Shown piece by piece: positions 41,699-50,726 of a stretch of DNA of 64,000 nt (its first letter is position 1; the number at the start of each line of letters is the position of its first letter). The translations under genes were made by a program, and so were the position numbers. A model generated the notes under the pieces. The model was not told the origin of the DNA and did no database searches. It saw nothing but the letters and a program-made list of their open reading frames with translations. The stretch comes from CAMDHY01 sp046156265 (GTDB lineage: Bacteria > Pseudomonadota > Alphaproteobacteria > Rhizobiales > Segnochrobactraceae): positions 1-64,000 of the forward strand of contig NZ_JAWDIR010000045.1 in assembly GCF_046156265.1 (NCBI RefSeq), given 5' to 3'.

Positions 41699-42460
41699 TC
41701 AGCGCGCCTGAAGGACGCCGATCGCGAACACCGTTGCAGCGTGGCGGTTCTCCTGGCCGAGCTTGGCGAGGATGGCGGCGACGTGGTCCTGCACCGTGCC
41801 GAGCCGCACGCCGAGGATCGCGGCGATCTCCCGGTTCTGCTTGCCCTCGGTCATCCAGAACAGCACCTCGCTCTCGCGCGGGGTGAGACCGAGGCCCTGC
41901 AGGCGGCGCTCTGCGTCGCCCTGGCGGCGGTCGCCCCAGGGGTCGTCGTGGCGCTCGAAGGCGAGCCGGACGTGCGGCGCGAAGGCGTCGAGGAGCTCGC
42001 AGTCGTGCAGGCTGAAATCGGGGTCGCGCCGGTTGAAGGAGAGCGCCACGATTGTCTCGTCGTCGACGGCGATCGGCAAGGCGAGGCAGTAGCGCAGGTC
42101 CTGGCGGGCGAGGCAGTGGCGGTAGTAGGCCGACTGCGTCCAGTCGGCGAGGTCGACGACGTCCGAGACGCGGCGGGCGCGCGGATCACTCGTCTGGCTG
42201 TAGTAGGGGACAAGCGGGAACTCGTCGGAGTGGCTCGTGTAGTAGGCCACTTCCTCGGCGGTGAACGGCTCGGGCGGGCTCGTCTCGGTGATGATGCGGC
42301 CCCGGGCGCGGTCGAAGACCTGGAAGACCGTGACGTCGGCTTCGATCAGGCGCCGCATGCCGGCGACGACCGAGGCGGCGAAGTCGCCCCGCGTCCTCGC
42401 GGCGTTGATCCGCAGGACCGCCTCGAAGAGCTCCTGCCACGTCCGAGGCTCGATCAGCAT
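41699..42460 (-). CDS. LuxR family transcriptional regulator with GAF-like sensor domain
   Basis: A 253-residue regulator. Residues about 10-180 form a GAF-like sensory region (VTVFQVFDRARGRIITETSPPEP and YCLALPIAVDDETIVALSFNR); residues about 188-250 are the LuxR helix-turn-helix GLTPRESEVLFWMTEGKQNREIAAILGVRLGTVQDHVAAILAKLG. It does not show the acyl-homoserine-lactone-binding motif, so quorum sensing is not supported. The ATG at 42460 has GAGGAA about ten bases before it; a GTG six codons earlier is possible. The next gene downstream is the ureohydrolase, a plausible target. Confidence 0.85.
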   Translation of the reverse strand: MLIEPRTWQELFEAVLRINAARTRGDFAASVVAGMRRLIEADVTVFQVFDRARGRIITETSPPEPFTAEEVAYYTSHSDEFPLVPYYSQTSDPRARRVSDVVDLADWTQSAYYRHCLARQDLRYCLALPIAVDDETIVALSFNRRDPDFSLHDCELLDAFAPHVRLAFERHDDPWGDRRQGDAERRLQGLGLTPRESEVLFWMTEGKQNREIAAILGVRLGTVQDHVAAILAKLGQENRHAATVFAIGVLQAR

Positions 42461-42561
42461 CGGCGATGCGTTCCTCACGGCGCCACCCGCCGCCGACGGT
42501 CAGCCTAGCCGCCGGGCGCCGCGGACTCCACCCGCGCCGCCCGCGTGCCTCGGCGCTGCCG

Positions 42562-43563
42562 TCAGATCTCGAAGCCGTCCTGGCGGGCGAGGTCGACGAG
42601 CTTTGCCTGCGGGCGCGGGCCGACGTGGCCGATGCACTCGGCTGCCGCGATGCCACCGAGGCGGGCGCAGTCGGGAAGCTCCAGGCCGCGGGCGAGGCCG
42701 GTGAGGAAGCCCGAGGCGAACAGGTCGCCGGCGCCGGTGAGGTCGACGACCTTGTCGACCGGATGGGCGCGGACGTGGTGCGTCTCCTCGCGGGTGACGG
42801 CCATCGAGCCGGCGGCGCCGAGCGTGACGATCGCGAGCCCGGCGTCCTCGCGGACGGCCGCGATCGCAGTGTCGAGGTCAGACGTCTCGTAGAGCGCCTT
42901 CAACTCGTGCTCGTTGGCAAACAGCGTGTCGACGGTGCCGGTGCGCAGCAGCGACAGGAATTCCGGCCGCCAGCGGTCGACGCAGAAGGAGTCCGACAGG
43001 GTGATGGCGACGCGGCGGCCGGCCGCGTGGGCGACGTCGGACGCGCGCCGGAACGCCTCCTTGGCGGCCGGCGGATCCCACAGGTAGCCCTCGAGGTAGG
43101 TGATCGCCGAGGCCTCGACGGTGGCCGGGTCGACGTCTGAGGGCCGGAGCTCCTGGCAAGCGCCGAGATAGGTGTTCATCGTGCGCTCGCCGTCCGGCGT
43201 GATCAGGATGATCGAGCGGGCCGTGGGAGCGCCGTCCTTCAGGGGCGGGGTGGCGAAGTGGATGCCGGCGCCGCGCATGTCGTGGCCGTAGGCGTCACCG
43301 GGCTCGTCCGCCGCCACCTTGCCGACGAAGGCGGCACGACCGCCGAGCGAGGCGACGCCGGAGGCGGTGTTGCCGGCGCAGCCGCCGGGGATGCGCACCG
43401 CCGCGCCGATCCTGTCGTAGAGGCGCACCGCTTCCTCCGCATCGACGAGCCGCATCGAGCCCTTCGTCAGGCCTTCGGCGACGAGGAAGTCCTCCTCGAC
43501 CGTGGCGAGCACGTCGAAGATGGCGTTGCCGATGCAGAGCACGTCGAAGCGGGTGTCGGTCAT
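42562..43563 (-). CDS. PfkB family carbohydrate/adenosine kinase
   Basis: A 333-residue ribokinase-fold kinase that phosphorylates a sugar or nucleoside with ATP. The N-terminal VLCIGNAIFDVLATV and PGGCAGNTASGVASLGG with the later FVGKVAADEPGD match the alphaproteobacterial adenosine-kinase type; the C-terminal VVDLTGAGDLFASGFL holds the catalytic Asp of the GAGD motif. The lack of close sugar-transport genes fits nucleoside salvage. Adenosine as substrate is a family-level inference. Confidence 0.88.
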   Translation of the reverse strand: MTDTRFDVLCIGNAIFDVLATVEEDFLVAEGLTKGSMRLVDAEEAVRLYDRIGAAVRIPGGCAGNTASGVASLGGRAAFVGKVAADEPGDAYGHDMRGAGIHFATPPLKDGAPTARSIILITPDGERTMNTYLGACQELRPSDVDPATVEASAITYLEGYLWDPPAAKEAFRRASDVAHAAGRRVAITLSDSFCVDRWRPEFLSLLRTGTVDTLFANEHELKALYETSDLDTAIAAVREDAGLAIVTLGAAGSMAVTREETHHVRAHPVDKVVDLTGAGDLFASGFLTGLARGLELPDCARLGGIAAAECIGHVGPRPQAKLVDLARQDGFEI

Positions 43564-43656
43564 GGAAGCGGAATCCGGGCGGCTGGCGGTGGGAGAGTGC
43601 GCGAACGGCGCCGCAGTGGCGCCGTTGCCGGGTGTGGCAGGCTGTCGGCCCAGGTC

Positions 43657-44439
43657 TTACGCGGCCGTCCAGCCGCCGTCGATGGGCAGGATGGCGCCGG
43701 TGATCTGGGCCGCCTCGTCGGAGGCGAGGAAGCAGGCGAAGGCCGCGACCTGCTCGACGGTGACGAACTCCTTCGTCGGCTGGGCGGCGAGCATGACGTC
43801 CTTCTTCACCTGCTCGGCCGTCATGCCGCGTGCCTTCATCGTGTCGGGGATCTGGCTCTCGACGAGCGGCGTCCAGACATAGCCCGGGCAGATGGCGTTG
43901 ACGGTGATGCCGGACTGCGCCGTCTCCAGCGCCACGGTCTTCGTCAGGCCGGCGATGCCGTGCTTGGCGGCGACGTAGGCCGCCTTGTAGGGCGAGGCGA
44001 CGAGGGCGTGGGCGGAGGCAGTCGAGATGATGCGGCCCCACTTGCGCGCCTTCATCCCCGGCACCGCCGCGCGGATGGCGTGGAAGGCGGCCGACAGGTT
44101 GATGGCGATGATCTGGTCCCACTTTTCCAGCGGGAACTCCTCGACCGGCGCGACGAACTGGATGCCAGCATTGTTGACGAGCACGTCGACCGAGCCGAAG
44201 CGCTTCTCGGCGTCGGCGATCATCTGGGCGATCTCGGCCGGCTTCGTCATGTCGGCGCCGGAATAGGCGGCCTGCACGCCGAAATCGGCGGTGATCCGGG
44301 CCCGCTCCGCCTCGATCGCCGCGGCGTCGCCGAAGCCGTTGATCGTCACGTTCAGGCCCTTCGCCGCGAAGGCGCGCGCGATCGCGAGCCCGATGCCGGA
44401 GGTCGATCCCGTCACGACGGCGTTCTTGCCCTTCAGCAT
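43657..44439 (-). CDS. bdhA: 3-hydroxybutyrate dehydrogenase
   Basis: A 260-residue SDR enzyme that interconverts D-3-hydroxybutyrate and acetoacetate with NAD+, the step after polyhydroxybutyrate breakdown. TGSTSGIG is at residues 10-17 and NNAG at 89-92; catalytic Ser142, Tyr155 and Lys159 are present, and the substrate-binding residues known for this enzyme, Gln94, His144 and Lys152, are all conserved at the same numbers, which makes the assignment firm. The ATG at 44439 follows GGAGAGACG. It complements the two phasins earlier in the window. Confidence 0.95.
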   Translation of the reverse strand: MLKGKNAVVTGSTSGIGLAIARAFAAKGLNVTINGFGDAAAIEAERARITADFGVQAAYSGADMTKPAEIAQMIADAEKRFGSVDVLVNNAGIQFVAPVEEFPLEKWDQIIAINLSAAFHAIRAAVPGMKARKWGRIISTASAHALVASPYKAAYVAAKHGIAGLTKTVALETAQSGITVNAICPGYVWTPLVESQIPDTMKARGMTAEQVKKDVMLAAQPTKEFVTVEQVAAFACFLASDEAAQITGAILPIDGGWTAA

Positions 44440-44549
44440 GTCGTCTCTCCAGTGGTTGCGAGCACCGCTTTTAGACGGTTGCTGCGCTGCGAACCAGTGA
44501 CCGCTGCGCTGCAGCGACGCGGCGCCTGCGGGCGTGCTATCGTCGGCCC

Positions 44550-45125
44550 ATGATGCGCGAACGACAGGCCGGGGCGCCCCGGCCCCATGATCATCACCAC
44601 GACCATCCCGCCGCGGCCGACACGGTGGGCACGATGTTCCCGCCTGCCGGCCACGACCACGACGCGTGCGCCGTCGATACCCTGGCGCGCGCCGAGGCGA
44701 CCTGCCGGGCGCAGGGGCTGACGCTGTCGCCCGGACGCCGCCGCGTGCTGGAGGCACTCGCCCGCAGCCACGCCCCCGTCGGCGCCTACGACCTCATCGA
44801 GCAGCTCGCCGCGGAAGGGCCGCGCCCGGCGCCGATCACCGTCTACCGTGCGCTGTCCTTCCTCACCGAGAACGGGCTCGCCCACCGCATCGAGCGGCTG
44901 AACGCCTTCGTCGCCTGTGCCGGCCACCACGACGCGGCCCGGCCGCTCGTGTTCCTCATCTGCGACCGCTGTGGCCAGGTCGGCGAGGTCGCCGCCGACG
45001 AGGTCGGCATCGACCTCGAGCGCACCTGCGCGCCGGCCGGCTTCCGCCCGCGCTCGGCGGCCCTCGAGATTCTCGGCGTCTGCCGGCACTGCGCCAACAC
45101 CCCCGAGCCGTCCCACGCCGACTGA
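44550..45125 (+). CDS. Fur family transcriptional regulator, Zur-like, with His-rich N-terminus
   Basis: A 191-residue metal-responsive regulator. Residues about 45-125 are the Fur winged helix (LTLSPGRRRVLEALARSHAPVGAYDLIEQLA, PITVYRALSFLTENGLAHRIE); the dimerisation part has the HHDAARPLVFLICDRCGQVGEV block and a final CRHCAN, giving the CxxC pairs of the structural zinc site. The opening 45 residues carry HDHHHDH and GHDHD runs unusual for Zur. The next gene is an EamA transporter, not znuABC, so zinc is the most likely but not the proven metal. Start at 44550 or two codons on; a start at 44634 would remove the first His run. Confidence 0.85.
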   Translation: MMRERQAGAPRPHDHHHDHPAAADTVGTMFPPAGHDHDACAVDTLARAEATCRAQGLTLSPGRRRVLEALARSHAPVGAYDLIEQLAAEGPRPAPITVYRALSFLTENGLAHRIERLNAFVACAGHHDAARPLVFLICDRCGQVGEVAADEVGIDLERTCAPAGFRPRSAALEILGVCRHCANTPEPSHAD

Positions 45126-45175
45126 GGCGCCCTCTCCGTCCAGCCCCTCCCCGCCTCCTCGCGTCCGGATCACCC

Positions 45176-46087
45176 ATGCCCACCACCGCCCTGCGGCCTG
45201 CCCGCAGCTTCGACGCGTCGGTGATCGCGCTGCTCGTGATGCTGTGCGCCAGCTGGGGGCTGCAGCAGGCGGGCATCAAGATCGCGATGGCGGAGATCCC
45301 GCCGATGACGCAGATGGCGATCCGCTCGTCCGGCGGCGCGCTCCTGATGCTCGCCTACGCCTTCGCGCGCGGCGTGCCGGTGTTCCGCGCCGACGGCACC
45401 ATCCTCTACGGCCTCGGCATCGGACTGCTGTTCGGCGCCGAGTTCGTGCTGATCTATCTCGGCCTGTCGTGGACGGCGGCGAGCCGCTCCGTCGTCTTCC
45501 TCTACACCGCGCCCTTCTTCGTCGCGCTCGGCGCCGTCTGGCTCCTGCCGGGCGAACGGCTCCGGCGCGGGCAGTGGCTGGGGCTCGCCTTGTCGTTCAT
45601 CGGCGTCGTGGTGGCGCTCGGCGTGCCGGTGCCGGGCGCGAGCGGGGCGAGCCTCGTCGGCGACCTGTTCTGCCTCGCCGGCGGCGCGCTGTGGGGGGCG
45701 ACGACCCTGATGATCCGCGCCACCCGCCTGCGCTACGCCCCGCCGGAGAAGGTGATCCTCTACCAGCTGGTCGTCTCCGCCGCGATGGCGTGGGTGACGG
45801 CGGCACTGCTGGGGGAAGAGATCGCCGGGCCCGTGTCATTCGAGGCGATCAGCTGGATGACCTACCAGACGGTGTGGATCGCCTTCGTCACCTTCGTCTT
45901 CTGGTTCCGCCTCGTCAGCCGACATCCCGCCGGGCCGCTGCAGGCGGCGACCGCGATGACGCCGCTGTTCGGCGTCGCCTTCGGCGTCGTCCTCATCGGC
46001 GAGCCCCTGACGTGGTCGCTGGCGCTTGCTGCCGTCCTCGTCGTGGTGGGGCTGATGTTCGTCAACGCCCGCGTCAAGCGCGCTTGA
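45176..46087 (+). CDS. EamA/DMT family transporter
   Basis: A 303-residue inner-membrane protein with ten hydrophobic helices, made of two EamA repeats. Each repeat begins with a typical small-residue helix (VMLCASWGLQQAGIKIAM; CLAGGALWGATTLMIRAT) and ends with a Pro/Glu helix (LLPGERLRRGQ; VLIGEPLTW). Members move amino acids, sugars or other metabolites, usually outward; the substrate is not predictable. It begins 50 bases after the Zur-like gene and may be under its control. Confidence 0.88.
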   Translation: MPTTALRPARSFDASVIALLVMLCASWGLQQAGIKIAMAEIPPMTQMAIRSSGGALLMLAYAFARGVPVFRADGTILYGLGIGLLFGAEFVLIYLGLSWTAASRSVVFLYTAPFFVALGAVWLLPGERLRRGQWLGLALSFIGVVVALGVPVPGASGASLVGDLFCLAGGALWGATTLMIRATRLRYAPPEKVILYQLVVSAAMAWVTAALLGEEIAGPVSFEAISWMTYQTVWIAFVTFVFWFRLVSRHPAGPLQAATAMTPLFGVAFGVVLIGEPLTWSLALAAVLVVVGLMFVNARVKRA

Positions 46088-46169
46088 CGCCAGCCGGGTT
46101 GACGCCCTTGGGTTGACGCCGCCCGGCCCCTCTGGCACGCCTTCGAGAGGGGACGCCGGACCGAGGCCG

Positions 46170-47459
46170 ATGACAGCTCACACGCCCGTCGCAGACTTCG
46201 CCGCATCCGTCGAGGCCCGCCCGACCGTGGCCGGCCCGGCACTACGCCGCGAGAGCGTCGCCGTCGATGTCGGCGGCGTCATGGTCGGCGGCGGCGCGCC
46301 GATCGTCGTGCAGTCGATGACGAACACCGACACCGCCGACATCGAGGCGACCGTCCGCCAGGTGGCGGCACTCGCCCGCGCCGGCTCGGAGATCGTCCGC
46401 ATCACCGTCGACCGGCCGGAAGCGGCCGCCGCCGTGCCGGTAATCCGCGACCGGCTCGCCCGCATGGGGCTGCCGGTGCCGCTCGTCGGCGACTTCCACT
46501 ATGTCGGCCACAAGCTCCTCGCCGATTACCCGGCCTGCGCCGAGGCGCTCGCGAAGTACCGCATCAATCCCGGCAATGTCGGCTTCCGCGAGAAGCGCGA
46601 CCGTCAGTTCGGCGCAATCGTCGAGCTCGCCGCGAAGCTCGACAAGGCGGTCCGCATCGGCGTCAACTGGGGCTCGCTCGACCAGGAGCTGCTCACCCTT
46701 CTGATGGACGAGAACGCTGCTTCGCCGACGCCCCTGCCGGCGCCTGCGATGCTGCGCGAGGCGATCGTGCGCTCGGCGATTTTGTCGGCGCAGCGCGCCG
46801 AGGAGATCGGTCTGCCGGCCAGCCGCATCATCCTGTCGGCGAAGGTGAGCCAGGTGCAGGAGCTGATCGCGGTCTATCGCGAGCTCGCCCGCCGCGGCCC
46901 CTATGCGCTCCACCTCGGCCTCACCGAGGCCGGCATGGGTTCGAAGGGCATCGTCGCCTCCTCTGCCGCCCTCGGGGTGCTGCTGCAGGAGGGTATCGGC
47001 GACACCATCCGCATCTCGCTGACGCCCGAGCCGAACGGCGACCGCACGCTCGAGGTGAAGGTCGCCCAAGAGCTCCTGCAGACGATGGGCTTCCGCGCCT
47101 TCGTGCCGGTGGTCTCCGCCTGCCCGGGCTGCGGACGGACGACCTCGACGGTGTTCCAGGAGCTCGCCAAGGAGATCGAGGCCCACCTCACCGAACGGAT
47201 GCCGGTGTGGCGGGAGACCTATCCGGGCGTCGAGACGATGAAGGTCGCGGTGATGGGCTGCATCGTCAACGGCCCGGGCGAGTCGAAGCACGCCGACATC
47301 GGCATCTCGCTGCCCGGTACCGGCGAGACGCCGACCGCGCCGGTGTTCATCGACGGCGCCAAGGCGGCGACGCTGCGCGGGCCAACGATCGCCGCCGAGT
47401 TCAAGGCGATGGTCGAGACCTACGTCGAGCGCCGCTTCGGCGCCGCCCGTCCGAGCTGA
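46170..47459 (+). CDS. ispG: 4-hydroxy-3-methylbut-2-enyl-diphosphate synthase IspG (GcpE)
   Basis: A 429-residue [4Fe-4S] enzyme of the MEP isoprenoid pathway, turning methylerythritol cyclodiphosphate into HMBPP with flavodoxin/ferredoxin electrons. The TIM-barrel start IVVQSMTNTDTADIEATVRQ, HYVGHKLLADYPA, RINPGNVG and RIGVNWGSLDQELL are clear, and the cluster cysteines lie in SACPGCGRT and GCIVNGPGESKHADIGISLPG. The ATG at 46170 gives the usual length. Its 3' end overlaps the convergent phosphatase gene by 40 bases. Confidence 0.95.
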   Translation: MTAHTPVADFAASVEARPTVAGPALRRESVAVDVGGVMVGGGAPIVVQSMTNTDTADIEATVRQVAALARAGSEIVRITVDRPEAAAAVPVIRDRLARMGLPVPLVGDFHYVGHKLLADYPACAEALAKYRINPGNVGFREKRDRQFGAIVELAAKLDKAVRIGVNWGSLDQELLTLLMDENAASPTPLPAPAMLREAIVRSAILSAQRAEEIGLPASRIILSAKVSQVQELIAVYRELARRGPYALHLGLTEAGMGSKGIVASSAALGVLLQEGIGDTIRISLTPEPNGDRTLEVKVAQELLQTMGFRAFVPVVSACPGCGRTTSTVFQELAKEIEAHLTERMPVWRETYPGVETMKVAVMGCIVNGPGESKHADIGISLPGTGETPTAPVFIDGAKAATLRGPTIAAEFKAMVETYVERRFGAARPS

Positions 47460-47989
47460 GGCTCGCCGAGCAGCCGGTCGAGCAGGCGCTCGGCGGCCCG
47501 GCTCACCGTCTCGAGCACGGCCTTAAACTCCGCCGGGCCGTCGTAGTAGGGATCCGGCACGGCCTTCGCCCGCCCCTCCGCCACCTCCAGCAGCAGCCCG
47601 ACGTGGGCCGTCGCGTGGTCCGGCGCCGCGGCGTCGAGGGCGGTGAGGTTCGCCCCGTCCATCGCCAGGATCCAGTCGAAGGCGACGAAGTCGCCGGGGC
47701 GCACCGGCCGCGAACGTTGGCCGGAGATGTCGAGGCCGCGCGCCGCAGCGGTGGCGATGGCGCGTCGATCGGGCTGATCGCCCTCGTGGAAGTCGGAGAT
47801 GCCGGCGGAATCGATCCGGAAGCGGTGCTCGAGCCCGCGAGCGGCGACGGCGTGCCGGAAGGCGCCTTCCGCCAGCGGCGACCGGCAGATGTTGCCGAGG
47901 CAGACGAACAGGACGCCGATGCGATCCTCGCCCTCTTCTGGCGCCGGGAACGGCCCCTCGGCTCGCGGTTCGGGATCGCTTCGGCTCAT
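47420..47989 (-). CDS. Low-molecular-weight protein-tyrosine phosphatase
   Basis: A 189-residue phosphatase with the P-loop VLFVCLGNICRSPLAEGAF (C-x5-R-S) near residue 30 and the general-acid block VPDPYYDGPAEF near residue 145. A 22-residue acidic, Pro/Glu-rich lead precedes the fold. Bacterial members dephosphorylate tyrosine kinases of capsule or exopolysaccharide export, but none is near. The gene is convergent with ispG and its last 40 bases overlap the ispG end. ATG at 47989; a longer upstream frame is not needed. Confidence 0.88.
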   Translation of the reverse strand: MSRSDPEPRAEGPFPAPEEGEDRIGVLFVCLGNICRSPLAEGAFRHAVAARGLEHRFRIDSAGISDFHEGDQPDRRAIATAAARGLDISGQRSRPVRPGDFVAFDWILAMDGANLTALDAAAPDHATAHVGLLLEVAEGRAKAVPDPYYDGPAEFKAVLETVSRAAERLLDRLLGEPQLGRAAPKRRST

Positions 47990-48197
47990 GGCGGTCGTCT
48001 CCCGCGGGCGGCTGAGGGCGTGAGGCCTCTGGTAGCACCCGGCTGCGAAGGCGCCAACGCCGCGGGGCGCGCGAAGACGGCCCCATCCGACGCGGATCTG
48101 ACCCGTCCTCTTGCAGCGCCGTGGCACCGGGGCCATCTGCGATCTGAACCAATGCCGGCTCGCCGCGTTGTCCGCCGGTCAAGGAGAGACCACCGCC

Positions 48198-48605
48198 ATG
48201 CCCCGCCCGTCCGCCTCCGCCACCTATCCCGGTGACGATTTCGACGCCGACACCGCCTATGGCGGCTTCGCGCACGAGGCGCGCGCCGAGGGCAACGAAC
48301 GGCGTGTCCGCCGCGGCTTCTGGCCGACGATGAAGCGGGCGGCGAGCCACGTGCCCTTCGCCGACGAGCTCGTCGCCGCCTACTACTGTGCGCTAGACCG
48401 CCGGACGCCGCTACGCGTGCGGGCGATGCTGCTCGGGGCGCTTGCCTATTTCGTCATGCCGGTCGACATGGTTCCCGACATCCTCGCCGGCATCGGCTTC
48501 ACCGACGACGTCACCGTCCTCCTCGGTGTCCTCGGTGTGGTGCGCGCCCACATCACCGACGAGCACCGCACCGCCGCGCGCCAGGCGCTCGACAGCGCAC
48601 GCTGA
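48198..48605 (+). CDS. YkvA family protein (DUF1232)
   Basis: A 135-residue small protein with the DUF1232/YkvA core ALDRRTPLRVRAMLLGALAYFVMPVDMVPDILAGIGFTDDVTVLLGVL, which contains two hydrophobic segments and the invariant YF-PVD-IPD pattern. It is probably membrane-associated. The start at 48198 has a strong AAGGAGAG site 11 bases upstream. Function is unknown; related proteins are linked to envelope stress in some bacteria. Confidence 0.88.
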   Translation: MPRPSASATYPGDDFDADTAYGGFAHEARAEGNERRVRRGFWPTMKRAASHVPFADELVAAYYCALDRRTPLRVRAMLLGALAYFVMPVDMVPDILAGIGFTDDVTVLLGVLGVVRAHITDEHRTAARQALDSAR

Positions 48606-48702
48606 ACCCGGCCGGCCAGAGAAACCGCCGGTGCTGCCGGAAAAATAAAATCGGCCCTCGGGAACCTTTCGCTTGCCGCGCGGTTCTCAGGACGGGAAGA
48701 CG

Positions 48703-50292
48703 ATGCGCCGCGCTGGGATGCCGGGTGACCGGACGTCCGGCGCGGATCGACGTGTTGTCACGCCCTTCTCCACGGACTCCCTCCTGTTGCCACGCACCGT
48801 CACCTACACACCGCACTGGTACACCGGTCAGCCGCTGCTGATCCTGGCCGGATTCCTGGTGCTCGCCGCCATCGGCGCCACCTCGGCCTGGCTCGTCTTC
48901 AAGTCGCAGGAGGACGCCGCGGCGGTCGCGGCCAGCGTGCAGGTCCAATACGACCTGACCACCCAGCAGGCGCGCATCCGCCGGGTCGAGAGCTTTCAAC
49001 GCGGCTACGTCCTCACCGGTGAGCAGCGCATGCTCGAAGAGTACGAGCAGGCGGCCGCGCTGGTGCCACCGGCGACGCAACGCTTGCGCGAGGTACTCGC
49101 CGACGATCCCGAACAGTCCGCCCGGCTCGAGGCGCTCGTTCCGATCATCGATGAGAAGCTCGCCGAACTCGCCGAGACGGTCGCCCTCGTGGCCGCAGGC
49201 GACGCCGCCGGTGCGCTGGCGACGGTTCGCAGCGGTCGGGGCGAAAGCCTGATGGAGCAGATCGCCGACGGCTTCGAGGCAATGCGCGAGATCGAACGGC
49301 GCGATTCCGCCGAGCGGTCGAGCGCTGCCCGGCTCTCCAGCCTCGCGCTCATCGTGGTGACGGTGGCCGGCATCCTCATCATCCTCGGCGTCGCCGCCTT
49401 CGCGCTCTATCTCGTCGGCAAGGCGACGCGAGAGCTCGCCGAGGCCCACGCGGCACTGGCGTCGGCGAATGTCGATCTCGAGGCCCGCGTCGCCGAGCGC
49501 ACGTCCGACCTCAGTGAGGCGAACCTCGAGATCCAGCGCTTCGCCTACATCGTCAGCCACGACCTCAGGGCACCGCTCGTCAACATCATGGGCTTCACGA
49601 GCGAGCTCGAGGCGTTGCGGTCCGATGCCTTTACGCGCCTGCAGGAGCTGCGCGCCAAGGCGGGCGAGGAAGAGGGCGAGGACGGCGAGCTCGCCTCGGA
49701 CTTCGACGAGGCGCTGCGCTTCATCAAGTCGTCGATCGACAAGATGGACCGGCTCATCAACGCCATCCTGCGGCTGTCGCGCGAGGGCCGTCGCGAGTTC
49801 CGCCCGGAAGTGATCGACGCCAAGGCGGTCGCCGAGGGCATCGGCGCCTCGTTCGCCCATCGCCTGCAGGAGATCGACGCGTCGCTGGTGATCGGCACGC
49901 TGCCCTCGCTCGAGACGGACCGGCTGGCGCTCGAACAGGTCTTCACCAATCTGATCGATAATGCCATCAAGTACCGGCGACGTGACGTGCCGGCCCGAGT
50001 CGAGATCAGCGGCCGGTTCGATGGCCGCTCGGTCGTCTACGAGGTGAGCGACAACGGCCGCGGCATCGACGCGCGCGACCTCGAACGGGTGTTCGAGCTC
50101 TTCCGGCGCGCGGGTGCGCAGGACCAGCCCGGCGAGGGCATCGGTCTCGCCCACGTGAAGACACTCGTGCGGCGCCTCGGCGGCGCCATCACGGTGCGAT
50201 CAGAATTGAATAAGGGAACGACCTTTACGGTGCGCCTGCCACGGCGCTGGCTGGCGCCCACCCAGGAACGACTGCAGGAGGAACCGGGATGA
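48703..50292 (+). CDS. CHASE3-domain sensor histidine kinase
   Basis: A 529-residue membrane kinase. Two hydrophobic segments (about 43-66 and 213-238) bracket a periplasmic alpha-helical region with VESFQRGYVLTGEQRMLEEYE, typical of CHASE3. After a coiled coil comes HisKA, AYIVSHDLRAPLVNIMGF, with phospho-acceptor His286, and HATPase_c with FTNLIDNAIKYRR, VSDNGRGID and GEGIGLAHV. The HisKA type is that of Cph1-like kinases, which pair with single-domain receivers. The ATG at 48703 follows GGGAAG. Its end overlaps the next gene, a single receiver, by four bases (ATGA), making the partner plain. Confidence 0.92.
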   Translation: MRRAGMPGDRTSGADRRVVTPFSTDSLLLPRTVTYTPHWYTGQPLLILAGFLVLAAIGATSAWLVFKSQEDAAAVAASVQVQYDLTTQQARIRRVESFQRGYVLTGEQRMLEEYEQAAALVPPATQRLREVLADDPEQSARLEALVPIIDEKLAELAETVALVAAGDAAGALATVRSGRGESLMEQIADGFEAMREIERRDSAERSSAARLSSLALIVVTVAGILIILGVAAFALYLVGKATRELAEAHAALASANVDLEARVAERTSDLSEANLEIQRFAYIVSHDLRAPLVNIMGFTSELEALRSDAFTRLQELRAKAGEEEGEDGELASDFDEALRFIKSSIDKMDRLINAILRLSREGRREFRPEVIDAKAVAEGIGASFAHRLQEIDASLVIGTLPSLETDRLALEQVFTNLIDNAIKYRRRDVPARVEISGRFDGRSVVYEVSDNGRGIDARDLERVFELFRRAGAQDQPGEGIGLAHVKTLVRRLGGAITVRSELNKGTTFTVRLPRRWLAPTQERLQEEPG

Positions 50293-50726
50293 CCGTTCCC
50301 GTCACCATCGTCATGATCGAGGACGACGAGGGCCACGCGCGCCTCATCGAGAAGAACATCCGGCGCGCCGGCGTCAACAATGAGATCGTGCCGTTTCGCG
50401 ACGGTACCGGCGCCATCAACTACCTGTTCGGCGCCGACGGCACCGCGCTGGTCAACCGCGGCAAGCCGCTTCTGATCCTGCTCGACCTCAACCTGCCGGA
50501 CATGACCGGCATCGACATCCTGAAGCGGGTCAAGGAGAACGAACACCTGAAGCGCATCCCGGTGGTCGTCCTCACCACCACCGACGACAAGCGTGAGATC
50601 CAGCGCTGCTACGATCTCGGCTGCAACGTCTACGTGACGAAACCGGTCAACTACGAGAATTTCGCCAATGCCATCCGGCAGCTCGGCCTGTTCTTCGCGG
50701 TGATCCAGGTCCCCGAGGCGGAGTGA
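50289..50726 (+). CDS. Single-domain response regulator (Rcp1-like)
   Basis: A 145-residue CheY-like receiver with no output domain. The acid pocket (MIEDDEGH), phospho-acceptor Asp66 in LLDLNLPDMTG, Thr in VVLTTTDD, and Lys118 in YVTKPVNY are present. The spacing between the acid pocket and Asp66 is longer than in CheY and is that of Rcp1-type receivers, which bind phytochrome-like kinases. It overlaps the CHASE3 kinase by four bases and the next kinase by one, so phosphate probably flows from the former through this protein. Confidence 0.93.
   Translation: MTVPVTIVMIEDDEGHARLIEKNIRRAGVNNEIVPFRDGTGAINYLFGADGTALVNRGKPLLILLDLNLPDMTGIDILKRVKENEHLKRIPVVVLTTTDDKREIQRCYDLGCNVYVTKPVNYENFANAIRQLGLFFAVIQVPEAE

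Noticed and set aside
41699..42460. Quorum-sensing LuxR
   Set aside because: The sensory part looks GAF-like and lacks the acyl-homoserine-lactone-binding pattern; no luxI gene is adjacent.
39242..42508. A 1088-codon plus-strand open frame over the aminotransferase, ureohydrolase and LuxR genes
   Set aside because: Antisense shadow; the minus-strand genes carry complete catalytic motifs.
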